This document shows, piece by piece, positions 12,387-22,563 of a DNA stretch of 22,617 nucleotides (position 1 is its first letter; every line of letters starts with the position of its first letter). This DNA comes from an uncultured Mycoplasmatota bacterium (GTDB lineage: Bacteria; Bacillota_I; Bacilli_A; RF39; UBA660): assembly GCA_900547465.1 (NCBI GenBank), contig URHJ01000021.1, forward strand, positions 1 through 22,617. The letters are read 5' to 3'. The notes under the pieces were generated by a model. It made no database searches. It was not told the DNA's origin and saw only the letters and a list, made by a program, of their open reading frames with translations. The position numbers were made by a program, and so were the translations under genes.

Positions 12387-13355
12387 ATGAGTTATGATGA
12401 CAAAATTTCACAAATAATAAAAAATCATAAATTAAAACATAGATTACAGGAAATAGGAATATATCCAAATATGGGAGTGAAAAAAATAGTCGGTCCTACT
12501 GGACCTAAGGGTGATATTGGTCCCACTGGTCCTCAAGGTAACGGATTACAAATAATGGGATCATATAGTAGTGAAGAGGAATTATTACAGCATCATCCTA
12601 CTGGTAATATTGGTGAAAGCTATATTATAAGTGGAGATTTATATGTATGGAATGACGAAGACAAAAAATGGGAAAATGTTGGTAATGTACAAGGACCTAC
12701 GGGAATAGCTGAAAAAATAAAAATTAATACTACAACTACAACTGAAAATGGAGGGAAAGCCGAAGTAATTGATACATTTGAGAATGATACTCACGTTTTA
12801 GATTTTGTTATACCTAGGGGTGATGTTGGTAAAACTGGGCCTACTGGACCACAAGGTATTAAAGGTGATATTGGACCTACGGGACCTCAGGGGATTCAAG
12901 GCCCTACAGGACCAGCACAAGAAATCTTACCAACAAGTTATAATGCTATATTATTTGCTAGCTATGCCCAAGCTCACTATTCTAGGGTAATGCAAATTCA
13001 AGATATTATCGAAATACCTGATAATAATAATTTCTTCACCCAGGTTAATGATACAGAATTTTCTGTCAATACTCCTGGATACTATGAAATAACTGTTTGT
13101 GGGCAAATATCTGGTGTTGATCAAAGTCATGGGGCTATATTTCACCTATCAAATAGTAATGGTAGTGTAATTCAAGATCTTTCTTTTGAATTAAAGGCAG
13201 GAACTACCAATAGAATGGATTGTTCTGAAACAGTAATTACTAAGATAGATACTCCAACTAACTTATATATCAGATGTGGAATTATAGGAGATCAAGGGAC
13301 TGCTAATATTGATTTTGCTAATGTAAATTTAATTATCAAAAAATACAACTATTAA
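12387..13355 (+). CDS. Collagen-like BclA-type spore surface protein
   Basis: A 322-residue protein with two collagen-like Gly-X-Y blocks (about 36-53 and 145-177), rich in GPTGPQG/GPTGPKG triplets. Between them lies a globular insert with GSYSSEEELLQHH and GDLYVWNDEDKKWENVGN, a module also seen in collagen-like and phage tail proteins. The C-terminal domain (about 183-322) has the beta-rich BclA/C1q-like pattern: NDTEFSVNTPGYYEITVCGQIS and a final VNLIIKKYNY. By analogy with BclA of the Bacillus exosporium it would form trimeric filaments on the spore or cell surface. No signal peptide is present, as expected for mother-cell assembly. GGAGGT (12373-12378) fixes the ATG at 12387; an in-frame TTG at 12378 overlaps that site. 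It is divergent from the sigma-like gene. Confidence 0.85.
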   Translation: MSYDDKISQIIKNHKLKHRLQEIGIYPNMGVKKIVGPTGPKGDIGPTGPQGNGLQIMGSYSSEEELLQHHPTGNIGESYIISGDLYVWNDEDKKWENVGNVQGPTGIAEKIKINTTTTTENGGKAEVIDTFENDTHVLDFVIPRGDVGKTGPTGPQGIKGDIGPTGPQGIQGPTGPAQEILPTSYNAILFASYAQAHYSRVMQIQDIIEIPDNNNFFTQVNDTEFSVNTPGYYEITVCGQISGVDQSHGAIFHLSNSNGSVIQDLSFELKAGTTNRMDCSETVITKIDTPTNLYIRCGIIGDQGTANIDFANVNLIIKKYNY

Positions 13356-13356
13356 A

Positions 13357-13389
13357 AAAGAAGCTTACTTTTAAGAGATAAGCTTCTTT
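13357..13389. terminator. Bidirectional terminator between the collagen-like gene and pgi
   Basis: AAAGAAGCTTA/TAAGCTTCTTT, an 11-bp perfect stem with an 11-nt loop. A T run follows on the minus strand (13354-13359) and a T-rich stretch on the plus strand. The pgi stop codon (13371-13373) lies within the loop, and part of its coding end is in the stem. Confidence 0.85.
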
Positions 13390-14549
13390 ATTTCTTCTTT
13401 ATAGGACACTACTCCATTTTGATTAAATGGATCTACTTCAAATAGATAGGCACTAAATACTGCGGATAACATGAAGAATGAACTTAATTTTCCGATATTA
13501 TTTATAGTCATTTTATCTATATCAATTATAATACTTGGTGTATTACCATTTTTATGGGCTCTACATACTGCATCACAGACTTTATTATTTATATTTGAAA
13601 GTGTTTCATCTCCTACTTTTATTTCTTCATCAAAATCTAATTTTAAAATTGTTTCAAATATAATTGGATTACCTTCTTGTAAGAATTGTCCTAGAGAATG
13701 TAAATCTCTTGTATTAACAGTAGAAATAGGAAAAATACCTAATTTATTTTTTCCTTCACTTTCACCAAATAATTGTTTTAGCCACTCAGTATAATAATAA
13801 AGTTCTCTATTATAGACACTGAAGTTTTCTATGTATTTGCCTTTTGAAAATAGATTTATTCTAAGTTTAGCATAATAATAAGCATCATCTATTAAGCCTA
13901 GTCCTTTTTTATAACCATCTAATAATTCATCTATATCTAGATTCATCACTGATAATGGAAGAAGATGAGCTGCGGTCATTAAGCTATATCTTCCTCCTAT
14001 ATCATCGTTCCAATCAAATGATTCATAGCCATATTTTTTTACTTCTTCTCTTAAGTAACCGGAATCCTTATTAGTAGTAACAATTATTCGCTTTCTAAAC
14101 TCTTCATTAGTATATTTCTTTAGTAGTTCTTTTTTTATTATCTGATATGTTAATTTTACTTCAAGAGTTGTTCCTGATTTACTAATGACATTAACAAATA
14201 CTTCTTTATCTTTTATATAGGATAAAACTTCATTCAAGTATTTACTTGATAAGTCATTTCCTATATAAATAACTTCTGTTTCAGATTTTTTGAAGTTTGA
14301 TAAAAATATTTTACTTATGGCATAACTTCCTAAGAATGATCCACCTATTCCGATAACTAATAGACAATTACTATTTTCTTTTATTTTTTGGGAAACCGAT
14401 TTGATTTTATTTATTTCATCAGTACTAATAACATTATTATAAAATCCTGCCATAGGACTATTATAAATTTTATTTAATAGTTTTTGTTTTTCATTTGTAT
14501 CAACTTCTACTTTAGAATCCATATAAGTAGAAAAATCAAATTTAATCAT
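13371..14549 (-). CDS. pgi: Glucose-6-phosphate isomerase
   Basis: Interconverts glucose 6-phosphate and fructose 6-phosphate. The 392-residue protein has both SIS subdomains: VIGIGGSFLGSYA (65-77), ISKSGTTLEVKLT (122-134), the signature DDIGGRYSLMTAAHLLPL (182-199), ESEGKNKLGIFP (263-274) with the probable catalytic Glu263, and TRDLHSLGQFLQEGNP (280-295). It is somewhat shorter than the roughly 450-residue Bacillus enzyme. The start at 14549 is chosen for AGGAGG 6 nt upstream, which lies inside the end of the glucan synthase gene; the two coding regions overlap by 8 nt, so translation is probably coupled. The longer frame has no ribosome binding site. The pairing suggests hexose phosphate supply is tied to glucan synthesis. 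Confidence 0.95.
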   Translation of the reverse strand: MIKFDFSTYMDSKVEVDTNEKQKLLNKIYNSPMAGFYNNVISTDEINKIKSVSQKIKENSNCLLVIGIGGSFLGSYAISKIFLSNFKKSETEVIYIGNDLSSKYLNEVLSYIKDKEVFVNVISKSGTTLEVKLTYQIIKKELLKKYTNEEFRKRIIVTTNKDSGYLREEVKKYGYESFDWNDDIGGRYSLMTAAHLLPLSVMNLDIDELLDGYKKGLGLIDDAYYYAKLRINLFSKGKYIENFSVYNRELYYYTEWLKQLFGESEGKNKLGIFPISTVNTRDLHSLGQFLQEGNPIIFETILKLDFDEEIKVGDETLSNINNKVCDAVCRAHKNGNTPSIIIDIDKMTINNIGKLSSFFMLSAVFSAYLFEVDPFNQNGVVSYKEEIKKLIS

Positions 14550-17500
14550 TAGCTGCCTCCTTAATATAGAGTGATACTTCATATTTTTTCTTTTTATCAC
14601 TAAGTTTTATTTTATTTTTACTTCTTTGAGTTTTACCATCAATAATTAGTTTTTCTTCTTTACCAATATTTACTTTTATATTATATGTTGAATCATTATA
14701 TTTATATTTAATTTCAAAATTTTTAAAGCTATTTGGAACTTTTGGATCTAGTACTAGGCTATCTCCATATTTCTTTATTCCTAATATTTCTTCTACACCT
14801 ACTCTATAAAACCAACCTGCAGAACCTGTATACCAACTCCAGCCACCATGTGCCTTATATTTTGGATTAGAGTAAATGTCTGCGGATATAACATATGGTT
14901 CAATCTGATATGTAGATACATCACTTTCATTAAGACTTCTATTAACTGGATTAATCATTTGGTAATAGTTCCATGCCTTAATAATATTTCCTGTTTTTAA
15001 TAAAGCCATGATATACCATGATGTTGAATGAGTATATTGTCCTCCGTTTTCTCTGATTCCAACTGGATATTTTTTAATATAACCTGGATCATTTAACGTT
15101 TTATCAAATGCTGGTGTAAGTAGTTTGATTATTTTTAGATCTTTATCAACTAAGTTTTCTTCAACCGAATTAATAACACTAGTTACCTTATCTTCAGGAC
15201 AAACATCACTTAGGATTGAAAAACTTTGAGAAATAAGATCTATCTTACATTCATCATTTTCGTGGGATCCTAACTTCTCTCCATTATCAAAGTAAGCTCT
15301 TAGATAATATTTTCCGTCCCATGCATTATTATTTAAAGCATTTTTTAATTTTTCATTAAATTCTTCATATTTAATAGTGTCAAAACTACTATCATAATCT
15401 TTCATAAATGAAATGAATTCTGCAATAATTTGATATAAGAAGAAACCTAGCCAAACACTTTCTCCAGAACCTTTAATACCAACTTTATTCATTCCATCGT
15501 TCCAGTCTCCTCCACCCATAAGTGGTAAGTTATGTCTACCCATACTTGACATAGAGAGTGATAGGGACTTTAGAAGATGGTTTAGAAGTGTTTCTGAATA
15601 GTTGCTATAATTAAATATCATTCCTCGTTCTTGTTCATATTCTGTTAATTTATCACCTACAACGTATGGTACTTCTTCAGTTAAAATAGTTGTATCATTA
15701 GTTACTCTTAAATAGTAAAGTGTTGCATAAACAAGCCATAAATAATCATCTTTATATCTACTTCTAAGACCAAATCTGTTTTTATCATGCCACCAATGAA
15801 GTACATCTCCTTCTTCAAATTGATGCATTGCATTTTTTAATATTTGTTTTCTACTTACTTCAGGTAAAACTAAGCAAATATTCATAGAATCTTGTAATTG
15901 ATCCCTATAACCAAAGGCTCCACTTACTTGATAGAATCCAGCTCTTGCTAAAAGTCTTGAAGAAATAGTTTGATATAAGTACCAGCCATTAATCATATAA
16001 TTGAAACTTTCATCTTTAGTTTTAACTTCAATCTTTGATAATGTATTTTTCCATTTTTCTTTGACTAATTTAAATTCTTTAGTAGTTTTTTCTACATCGC
16101 CATATTTAACTACCATTTCTTCTAATTTAGAAACGTCTCTATGACAGCCTAAACTAAATATAACTATTTTTTCATTATTTTTAGGAACTATTGTATTAAT
16201 ACCAATTTCTTTGATAAGAATTTTATCATCAACAAATTTAGTAATCTTTTCACTAGAAGACATAAATACATTAACATCACTATAGTCATTACTATAAACA
16301 TTACGCATTTTTAGATAATTGTCTTTGACCATTGCTTCTGTTAAGATATGTCTACTTGTCTTTTCTTCGAAATTACCTAATACTGGATTAATAAAGAAAT
16401 CTATATCTATGGAAATATCTTTATTAGTTTTATTCTTTAATTTAACTATGTATAGTTTTACTGGATCATCAACTGCTACAAACTCAACTACTTCTTTATG
16501 AAGAGTTTCTCCTTCACTTTCTAAGATACTATATCCAAAGCCATGACTACATCTTGATGGATCAAATAATGAATTATTAATTTTTATTCCTTCTGACTTA
16601 TCATTTAAAACCATTTCATTTGTCCAAGAACTTATTTTAAATTCTCCACTATTATAGCCATATGTGTAACCACAGCCATTGTTTGTAACGATAGTACCGA
16701 AAGATTCGTTTGCTATAACGTTGCTCCATGGTGTTTTAGTGTTATTGTTTTCTATTACATATAGTGAACCGTCATTACTAAATCCTCCATAGTTATTAAA
16801 ATATTTTAGATTTTTAGTTATAGGCAAGTCTAGATTTTTATCTGTTGTCATTACTTCTGGAACATTAATTTTATTTCTTCTTTGAAGTTTTTCGACTTCA
16901 TCTTTTAGTGATGTATGAGAAGATATATTAAACATAAGTCTAGGTACTGTTTTTAGAAGTGTTTTATCTTCTTCACTAATTATATTTTTAGAAATAACTT
17001 GAACATTTCCTGGAGTATTTGAAAAACCATTAACTGCATACACTCTATATAATTCATCATCTATTTCTTTTTTGATTGTCTTAGAATATTCTTCATTTTC
17101 ACTATTTATAATGATGATATCAACAAATATAGATTTATTTTTGAAATATTCGAAGGCTTTTAAAATTTCAAATACAAAGGCAATATCACTTATACTATTT
17201 ATATTTACTAAAATAATTGGTCTATCTCCACTAATTCCAAATTTCCATAATCCACTTTGAGATAATGCATTTTGTCTTAATATTTGTTTTCTATCTTCTC
17301 CTACTGTAATTTTAGTAGTTTGATATAAGTAGTTGAGCATAATATTATAAGTTCTCATTTCACTACCAACGACATTAATCATTTTAGTGTTCATAATGTT
17401 CATAAGAGAGGCAACTTGAAATGCTTCATCTATTTTCTTCTTTGTATCATAACTATTAACAATATCAAATAGTTGTTCCATACTTCTTCCAAATCCATTT

Positions 17501-20500
17501 ATAAAATAAATTGTTTTTGATGAGTTTGGTGCGATTTCTACTGTATTTCTTAAACTCATAACAGGATCAATACTATCACCTACATTACAACTTAAATTTT
17601 TTGATAATGCTTGTGGATTCTGATAAGTTCTATTTCTACCAACAAAATTAAATCTATCTGTTTCATATGTGTATTTATCTTTAGGATCATCTATTAGAAG
17701 TCTTTGAATCATATAAGCATTTATGTTTGATGTTCTACTTTTTCTACGCATTATAAGTGAATGAGTTTTATCATCGTAAGTTGATGATAAAAACATATTT
17801 TGGAAAACACGATGGGATACATCATCCATATTCTCACATAAAATTGGTTCTGTATAACTTGTAACTTGTAATAGCTTGAAGTCATCAGAATCGTTATAGA
17901 AAGTAATTTTACGTATTTCTGCATGATGATTTTGTAACACAGTTATTTCTGTTTTAGTAGAAATAAGTCCATCTCTTCTAAAGTACTTTATTTTATCTGA
18001 TGAGAACACAACTTCATATTTATCAGGCTTTTGGTTTATTGGTGCATAGGTATTAGACCAAACCTTTTTTGTATCTAAATCTTTTATATAGAAGAATATA
18101 CCATAGTCCTGTTCTGTTATTTTTCTATAACGATTTAGTTGTAACATACGATATCTAGAAAAACTATCACCACGATCATTCATTAGTAAAGTGTATTTCT
18201 TATTTGATAGTACACTAACTTCTGGCATGTTAGAGATATAATCAAATTTTCTAATATCATTTTCTATAACTTCTCTTTTGTAGTTATATTTTTTGTATCT
18301 AGCCATTTTCATATCAATATCAGCTTTTACTTGAACTTTTTCTTTTAGTAAAATATCATAGGTTTTAACTCCAACATTTTGATGAAAATAGTCTTTAAGT
18401 ATTCCTTTTTTTAGGTAGTTTGTTAATCCCATTAAGCTCATACCTTGGTGATGAGCAAAGCACGCTCTAACAACTCCTTTGTTACTATAATCGTATGATT
18501 CATAAAAACCATAGGCTGATAGCATATTAAGTTTTTTGAATTTTATGATGTTTTCATATACTTCTCTTGGGTAAAGTTCCGTAGCCATAAATGATGAATA
18601 TGGAGAAATTACTATTCTATTATTGTTGTCTTCCCTGGCCTTTAAATATGGAACAGAAAAACTATAATATTTGTAACTATTTGAGTTATCTAGTTCATTG
18701 TATGCTGACTCTGATATTCCCCATGGAAGTTTTCTATTAATTCCTTCTATATAAGATTTTTGACATAGATGGGCAAATTGATAAGATTCATCTAGTAATG
18801 TATTTGAATAGTTCTTCATAAATAAAAGTGGCATATAATATTCAAATGCAGTTCCAGACCATGAAATTAAGCCTTTATGATGAAGATAGGTAGTTAATGA
18901 TTTATCAAGACAGAACCAATGTTTACTAGAAACGTCTCCTTTGGCGATTGCTACAAAACTAGTAAGACGTGATTCTGATGCAAATTTATTATAATTATAT
19001 ATTGATAAGCGAGATTCTAGGCTTTCATATCCAATACTAAATACATCTTGTTTCGTGTACAATTTTTTGAAATTAGCTTTTTTAATCATCTTTTCACAAA
19101 GTTTTGCTAATTCTTTAAAATTGTTATCTTCTAGATATGACTGACAAACCATTAAAGCAGCAATCAAGTTTCCTGAATCAATAGTTGAAACAAATTTAGG
19201 ATATAAAGGACTTTTATCTTCAATAGAATACCAATTATATAAATGCCCATTCCATTTTTCTAGAGAATCAACTGATTTTAAGATATTTTCTAAATAGTAA
19301 ATTGATTTATCAAGAGAGATAAATTCTAATTCTTTAGCACAAATGACACTGGTTAGTGAAAAAGCAATATCAGTTGCTGATGTCCTATTATCCATTTTCA
19401 TCTCTCTATTATCTTGAAAGTTATCTGGAATTAAGAAATGATTTTCTTCTTTTAAAAACTCTTCAAAGTAATTCCAAGTTTTTTTGGCAATACTTTTCAT
19501 TTCTTCAAGTTCACGATCATCAACCCTTTCTACTTCATGATTAATATTACTGCTTACATAATGAAGTAAGAATGGTGCACTGATAAATACTAGTGCTACT
19601 ACAATCATTGAATAGTTAGTTGTCAAAATACCAACTATTAGAAGAATTAATCCTAAAACTAAGTTAAAAATAAAACTTTTTAAATATGATGCTAAGTCAC
19701 CTTTTGACTTCTTTTCTACTTCTTCTGCAGTTGTCCAGTTAAGTAGTTTTTTATGTGATATAAAAAGTCTATACATAGTTCTTATAAAAGCATCTAAGTA
19801 TAATTTTGTATAGAATGGTATAGTAGAAAAAACTAGGAAAGAACGTAAGAAAAGGGATTTTCCTCCAAACATTAAGTTTTTATAATATACAGTAGTTAAT
19901 TTCTTTTTCTTTACATAAAGTTTGCTTTTTAAATATGAAAGAATTGGTAAAGCAATAACTAAGAATATAAATAAAATCCAAAGATAGTTATGTTTACTAA
20001 AAATTAAAGAAAGAATTACAATAAGAAGTAACATTGGATATAAAAACATTCTAATAATATTATCAAGTATTTTATATTTACCTAATAAGTTTATTGGATT
20101 ATGTTCTATTTGTTCTTTTTTATTTTTAGTTTTTGATGAAAGATAACTAATTATTTGTAAGTCTCCTCTAGCCCATCTATGTTGCCTTTTGGAATCTACT
20201 AAGAAGTCAGATGGAAAACCGTCGATAAATTCTATATCAGAGACAAAACCACAACGAAGATAATTACCTTCTAATAAATCATGTGAAAGAATTAAGTTAT
20301 CAGGAAAACGTTCATATAGAACTTGATCAAATACTTCCAAATCATAGATACCTTTTCCTACAAAGCTACCTTCTCCAAAGCAATCTTGATTTGTATGTGG
20401 TACTACTACACTATAAGTATCAAATCCCCCAATACCCGCAAATATTTGAGAATAAAGGGAACGATTAGTAGCCTCTAAATCTGTATTAAGTCTTGGTTGC

Positions 20501-22206
20501 ATCATTCCATATCCACTAATAACCTTGGTTTTATCTTGATTTAAGACAGGGTGATTTAGAGGGTGAGCCATACAACCTACTAAATTTAAGCAAGAATTTA
20601 GGACAAGTTTAGTATCAGTATCTAGCGCAATAACATATTTTATTTTCTCATCTAAATTATCAAGGGTTGATGTAAAATAATAATCCTTTTTTTCTTCTTT
20701 TGTTAATTTATTCAAAAGATATCTATTAAATTGTAAAAGTGCTCCTCTTTTTCTTTCATAACCTAAGTAACATTCTTCACTTTCATTCCAAACTCGATTA
20801 CGATATAAAAAGAAGAAAATATCTTTTTTGTATTTTTTATTTAAGCTTTCTGCATACTTTTTTCCATATTCAGCAATTACACTATCATTATCAATTACTT
20901 TTTTATCTGATGCGCTGACATCTCCTAGTAGGGAAAAATATAAATGTTCTGTCTTATTTACAACATAGTAAGTTTCTAATGTATCAAACATTTCTTTTAT
21001 TTTCTTTGTATCAGCAATGATTGTTGGTATTACAACCATAGTAGCAGACTCTTTTGGAAGTCCTTTAGCATAATTTAATTTAGGAAGTGGATTAGATGGT
21101 ACATGCTTATTTAAAAATTGATTAGTAAGTTGAACTACTATTTGTAAAACTGGAATAAATAAAATTATAAAACCAATTACTTTAAGAGGAATGAAGTAGA
21201 AGCTTAAGAAAAATGAAATTACGCAGGTAGTAAAAAGAAGCCAAATGATATATAATGCAACCCTAACCATTTTATTTTTCTGTGGGAATAATAAATATCC
21301 AATATGGAAGTTATCATCATTTTTTTCTTCCATTAATTTTTTTACTATTTCAAATTCACTACATTTTGTTTTTTTAGAAATCTTATATATTTGTTTTCTA
21401 TACACTTCCTTTGTATCAGTAGTCATACTATCGTAAACTTTATCTTCAACTAGTAATTTTTCACATTTACTAGCCTTTTCAAAAATATCTTCTGTTTGAT
21501 ATTTCATAATTTCTTTTAGGTTGTTGAATATATTAGATATTAGTAAATTCATATTTATTTGTTCTTGATATTCATCATTAATAATTTGTCTTAGACTTAT
21601 ATTATTTTCTTCTAAATAATTATTAAACTCTCTAAATTCTTTATTAGCTGCTTCTCCTAATAATTTTAATTCTTGATTTAATTCAAAGATAAAAACATTT
21701 TGTCTTGGAATATCTTTATCAAATGTAAAATCACGTATAACTGAGGAATTATTTTGTAACTCTTTAATCATATCGTGAACTTTATCTTTTATTTCTAATC
21801 TTTGGTATGATAATTCACATATAGAATTTAATTTATCAGTATAGATAAAATATAAAACGGGTATTACTAAAGAAAGTTCTTTGTAAGTGAAATAATTTTT
21901 GCTTTTTCTTTGATAAGAATTCATTTCTTTCATTAATGATTTGTATGAAATATTATATTGATTTTTATTAATAATATCATAAATAATTGGATAAATATTA
22001 TCAACGTGTTTTAAAGCTTTTGATAAACCTTTTTTATCGTCAATTAAAACATTTTTATATTCGACAACCAAGTAATAATTATCAATCAACCATTCATTAG
22101 TGGTACCAACATTTTCATACTTTTTTGTTTTAGCAACTAAAAATGAATAAAAGTTGCTAATGTCATTAAAATTTTCTAAAAACTTCTTTAATAATTTATG
22201 CATCAT
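14542..22206 (-). CDS. Cyclic beta-1,2-glucan synthase-like protein (GT84-glycoamylase-like-GH94)
   Basis: Giant 2554-residue membrane enzyme of the NdvB/ChvB type, which polymerises glucose from UDP-glucose into beta-1,2-glucan, cyclises it and trims it by phosphorolysis. Order seen: helical N-terminus (1-310); membrane segments (about 312-365); glycosyltransferase domain with DTD (529-531) and QHRWARGD (675-682, the QxxRW motif); membrane segments (about 705-760 and 840-885); glycoamylase-like transglycosylase domain (about 900-1300, with DNRTSATDIAFSLTSV and FAHHQGMSLMGL); GH94 N-terminal-type beta-domains; and the GH94 catalytic domain (about 2065-2480) with FGYRDQLQDSMN, GGGDWNDGM (general acid Asp2234) and GIRENGGQYTHS (2383-2394). 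All key motifs are intact. AGGAG precedes the ATG pair at 22206/22203. It overlaps pgi. Whether the product is cyclic or linear cannot be told. Confidence 0.93.
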   Translation of the reverse strand: MMHKLLKKFLENFNDISNFYSFLVAKTKKYENVGTTNEWLIDNYYLVVEYKNVLIDDKKGLSKALKHVDNIYPIIYDIINKNQYNISYKSLMKEMNSYQRKSKNYFTYKELSLVIPVLYFIYTDKLNSICELSYQRLEIKDKVHDMIKELQNNSSVIRDFTFDKDIPRQNVFIFELNQELKLLGEAANKEFREFNNYLEENNISLRQIINDEYQEQINMNLLISNIFNNLKEIMKYQTEDIFEKASKCEKLLVEDKVYDSMTTDTKEVYRKQIYKISKKTKCSEFEIVKKLMEEKNDDNFHIGYLLFPQKNKMVRVALYIIWLLFTTCVISFFLSFYFIPLKVIGFIILFIPVLQIVVQLTNQFLNKHVPSNPLPKLNYAKGLPKESATMVVIPTIIADTKKIKEMFDTLETYYVVNKTEHLYFSLLGDVSASDKKVIDNDSVIAEYGKKYAESLNKKYKKDIFFFLYRNRVWNESEECYLGYERKRGALLQFNRYLLNKLTKEEKKDYYFTSTLDNLDEKIKYVIALDTDTKLVLNSCLNLVGCMAHPLNHPVLNQDKTKVISGYGMMQPRLNTDLEATNRSLYSQIFAGIGGFDTYSVVVPHTNQDCFGEGSFVGKGIYDLEVFDQVLYERFPDNLILSHDLLEGNYLRCGFVSDIEFIDGFPSDFLVDSKRQHRWARGDLQIISYLSSKTKNKKEQIEHNPINLLGKYKILDNIIRMFLYPMLLLIVILSLIFSKHNYLWILFIFLVIALPILSYLKSKLYVKKKKLTTVYYKNLMFGGKSLFLRSFLVFSTIPFYTKLYLDAFIRTMYRLFISHKKLLNWTTAEEVEKKSKGDLASYLKSFIFNLVLGLILLIVGILTTNYSMIVVALVFISAPFLLHYVSSNINHEVERVDDRELEEMKSIAKKTWNYFEEFLKEENHFLIPDNFQDNREMKMDNRTSATDIAFSLTSVICAKELEFISLDKSIYYLENILKSVDSLEKWNGHLYNWYSIEDKSPLYPKFVSTIDSGNLIAALMVCQSYLEDNNFKELAKLCEKMIKKANFKKLYTKQDVFSIGYESLESRLSIYNYNKFASESRLTSFVAIAKGDVSSKHWFCLDKSLTTYLHHKGLISWSGTAFEYYMPLLFMKNYSNTLLDESYQFAHLCQKSYIEGINRKLPWGISESAYNELDNSNSYKYYSFSVPYLKAREDNNNRIVISPYSSFMATELYPREVYENIIKFKKLNMLSAYGFYESYDYSNKGVVRACFAHHQGMSLMGLTNYLKKGILKDYFHQNVGVKTYDILLKEKVQVKADIDMKMARYKKYNYKREVIENDIRKFDYISNMPEVSVLSNKKYTLLMNDRGDSFSRYRMLQLNRYRKITEQDYGIFFYIKDLDTKKVWSNTYAPINQKPDKYEVVFSSDKIKYFRRDGLISTKTEITVLQNHHAEIRKITFYNDSDDFKLLQVTSYTEPILCENMDDVSHRVFQNMFLSSTYDDKTHSLIMRRKSRTSNINAYMIQRLLIDDPKDKYTYETDRFNFVGRNRTYQNPQALSKNLSCNVGDSIDPVMSLRNTVEIAPNSSKTIYFINGFGRSMEQLFDIVNSYDTKKKIDEAFQVASLMNIMNTKMINVVGSEMRTYNIMLNYLYQTTKITVGEDRKQILRQNALSQSGLWKFGISGDRPIILVNINSISDIAFVFEILKAFEYFKNKSIFVDIIIINSENEEYSKTIKKEIDDELYRVYAVNGFSNTPGNVQVISKNIISEEDKTLLKTVPRLMFNISSHTSLKDEVEKLQRRNKINVPEVMTTDKNLDLPITKNLKYFNNYGGFSNDGSLYVIENNNTKTPWSNVIANESFGTIVTNNGCGYTYGYNSGEFKISSWTNEMVLNDKSEGIKINNSLFDPSRCSHGFGYSILESEGETLHKEVVEFVAVDDPVKLYIVKLKNKTNKDISIDIDFFINPVLGNFEEKTSRHILTEAMVKDNYLKMRNVYSNDYSDVNVFMSSSEKITKFVDDKILIKEIGINTIVPKNNEKIVIFSLGCHRDVSKLEEMVVKYGDVEKTTKEFKLVKEKWKNTLSKIEVKTKDESFNYMINGWYLYQTISSRLLARAGFYQVSGAFGYRDQLQDSMNICLVLPEVSRKQILKNAMHQFEEGDVLHWWHDKNRFGLRSRYKDDYLWLVYATLYYLRVTNDTTILTEEVPYVVGDKLTEYEQERGMIFNYSNYSETLLNHLLKSLSLSMSSMGRHNLPLMGGGDWNDGMNKVGIKGSGESVWLGFFLYQIIAEFISFMKDYDSSFDTIKYEEFNEKLKNALNNNAWDGKYYLRAYFDNGEKLGSHENDECKIDLISQSFSILSDVCPEDKVTSVINSVEENLVDKDLKIIKLLTPAFDKTLNDPGYIKKYPVGIRENGGQYTHSTSWYIMALLKTGNIIKAWNYYQMINPVNRSLNESDVSTYQIEPYVISADIYSNPKYKAHGGWSWYTGSAGWFYRVGVEEILGIKKYGDSLVLDPKVPNSFKNFEIKYKYNDSTYNIKVNIGKEEKLIIDGKTQRSKNKIKLSDKKKKYEVSLYIKEAAND

Positions 22207-22228
22207 ATCCTACTCCTATCTATAGATT

Positions 22229-22234
22229 AGTATA
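22229..22234 (-). promoter_or_regulatory. Possible -10 of the glucan synthase-pgi operon
   Basis: Minus strand TATACT, about 22 nt before the ATG. The best -35 at 17 nt (TTTATA) is poor. Confidence 0.4.
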
Positions 22235-22269
22235 TCATGATTTATAAATTTTATAAAGATTAGAAGAAA

Positions 22270-22293
22270 CAAAAAAACCGTTAAAAAACGGTT
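22270..22293 (-). terminator. Terminator of tRNA-Ser(GCT)
   Basis: Minus strand AACCGTT-TTTT-AACGGTT, a 7-bp stem followed by TTTTTT. Confidence 0.9.
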
Positions 22294-22303
22294 AGTTTCA
22301 TTA

Positions 22304-22394
22304 TGGCGGAGACAGAGAGATTTGAACTCTCGCGCCAGTTGCCCGACCTACACCCTTAGCAGGGGCGCCTCTTCAGCCTCTTGAGTATGTCTCC
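22304..22394 (-). tRNA. tRNA-Ser(GCT)
   Basis: Complete 91-nt class II tRNA with encoded CCA; anticodon arm CGCCC-CTGCTAA-GGGTG gives GCT. It is transcribed alone, from its own promoter to its own terminator. Confidence 0.96.
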
Positions 22395-22407
22395 AACTGC
22401 ACTTATA

Positions 22408-22436
22408 ATATTACAGTAAAAATACTTTTCTGTCAA
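22408..22436 (-). promoter_or_regulatory. Sigma-A promoter of tRNA-Ser(GCT)
   Basis: Minus strand TTGACA (22431-22436), 17-nt spacer, TAATAT (22408-22413). Confidence 0.85.
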
Positions 22437-22440
22437 CATT

Positions 22441-22471
22441 TTTTAAAAAGAAAAACTCCTGCCTCGGAGTT
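22441..22471 (-). terminator. Terminator of the upstream tRNA-Glu unit
   Basis: Minus strand AACTCC-GAGGCA-GGAGTT at 22454-22471, followed by TTTCTTTTT. It ends the tRNA-Asn/tRNA-Glu transcript entering from the right edge. Confidence 0.8.
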
Positions 22472-22482
22472 ACTACAAATAT

Positions 22483-22559
22483 TGGTGACCAGTACGGAAT
22501 TCGAATCCGTGAATGCTGCCGTGAAAGGGCAGTGTGTTAAGCCACTTCACCAACTGGCC
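22483..22559 (-). tRNA. tRNA-Glu(TTC)
   Basis: Complete 77-nt cloverleaf with encoded CCA; acceptor GGCCAGT/ACTGGTC; anticodon arm CTGCC-CTTTCAC-GGCAG gives TTC. Confidence 0.96.
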
Positions 22560-22563
22560 ATAA

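Noticed and set aside
13471..13794. 107-codon plus-strand open frame inside pgi
   Set aside because: Antisense shadow of a well-supported gene, with no start signals.
22207..22270. Riboswitch or T-box before the glucan synthase
   Set aside because: The leader is too short and has no matching secondary structure.
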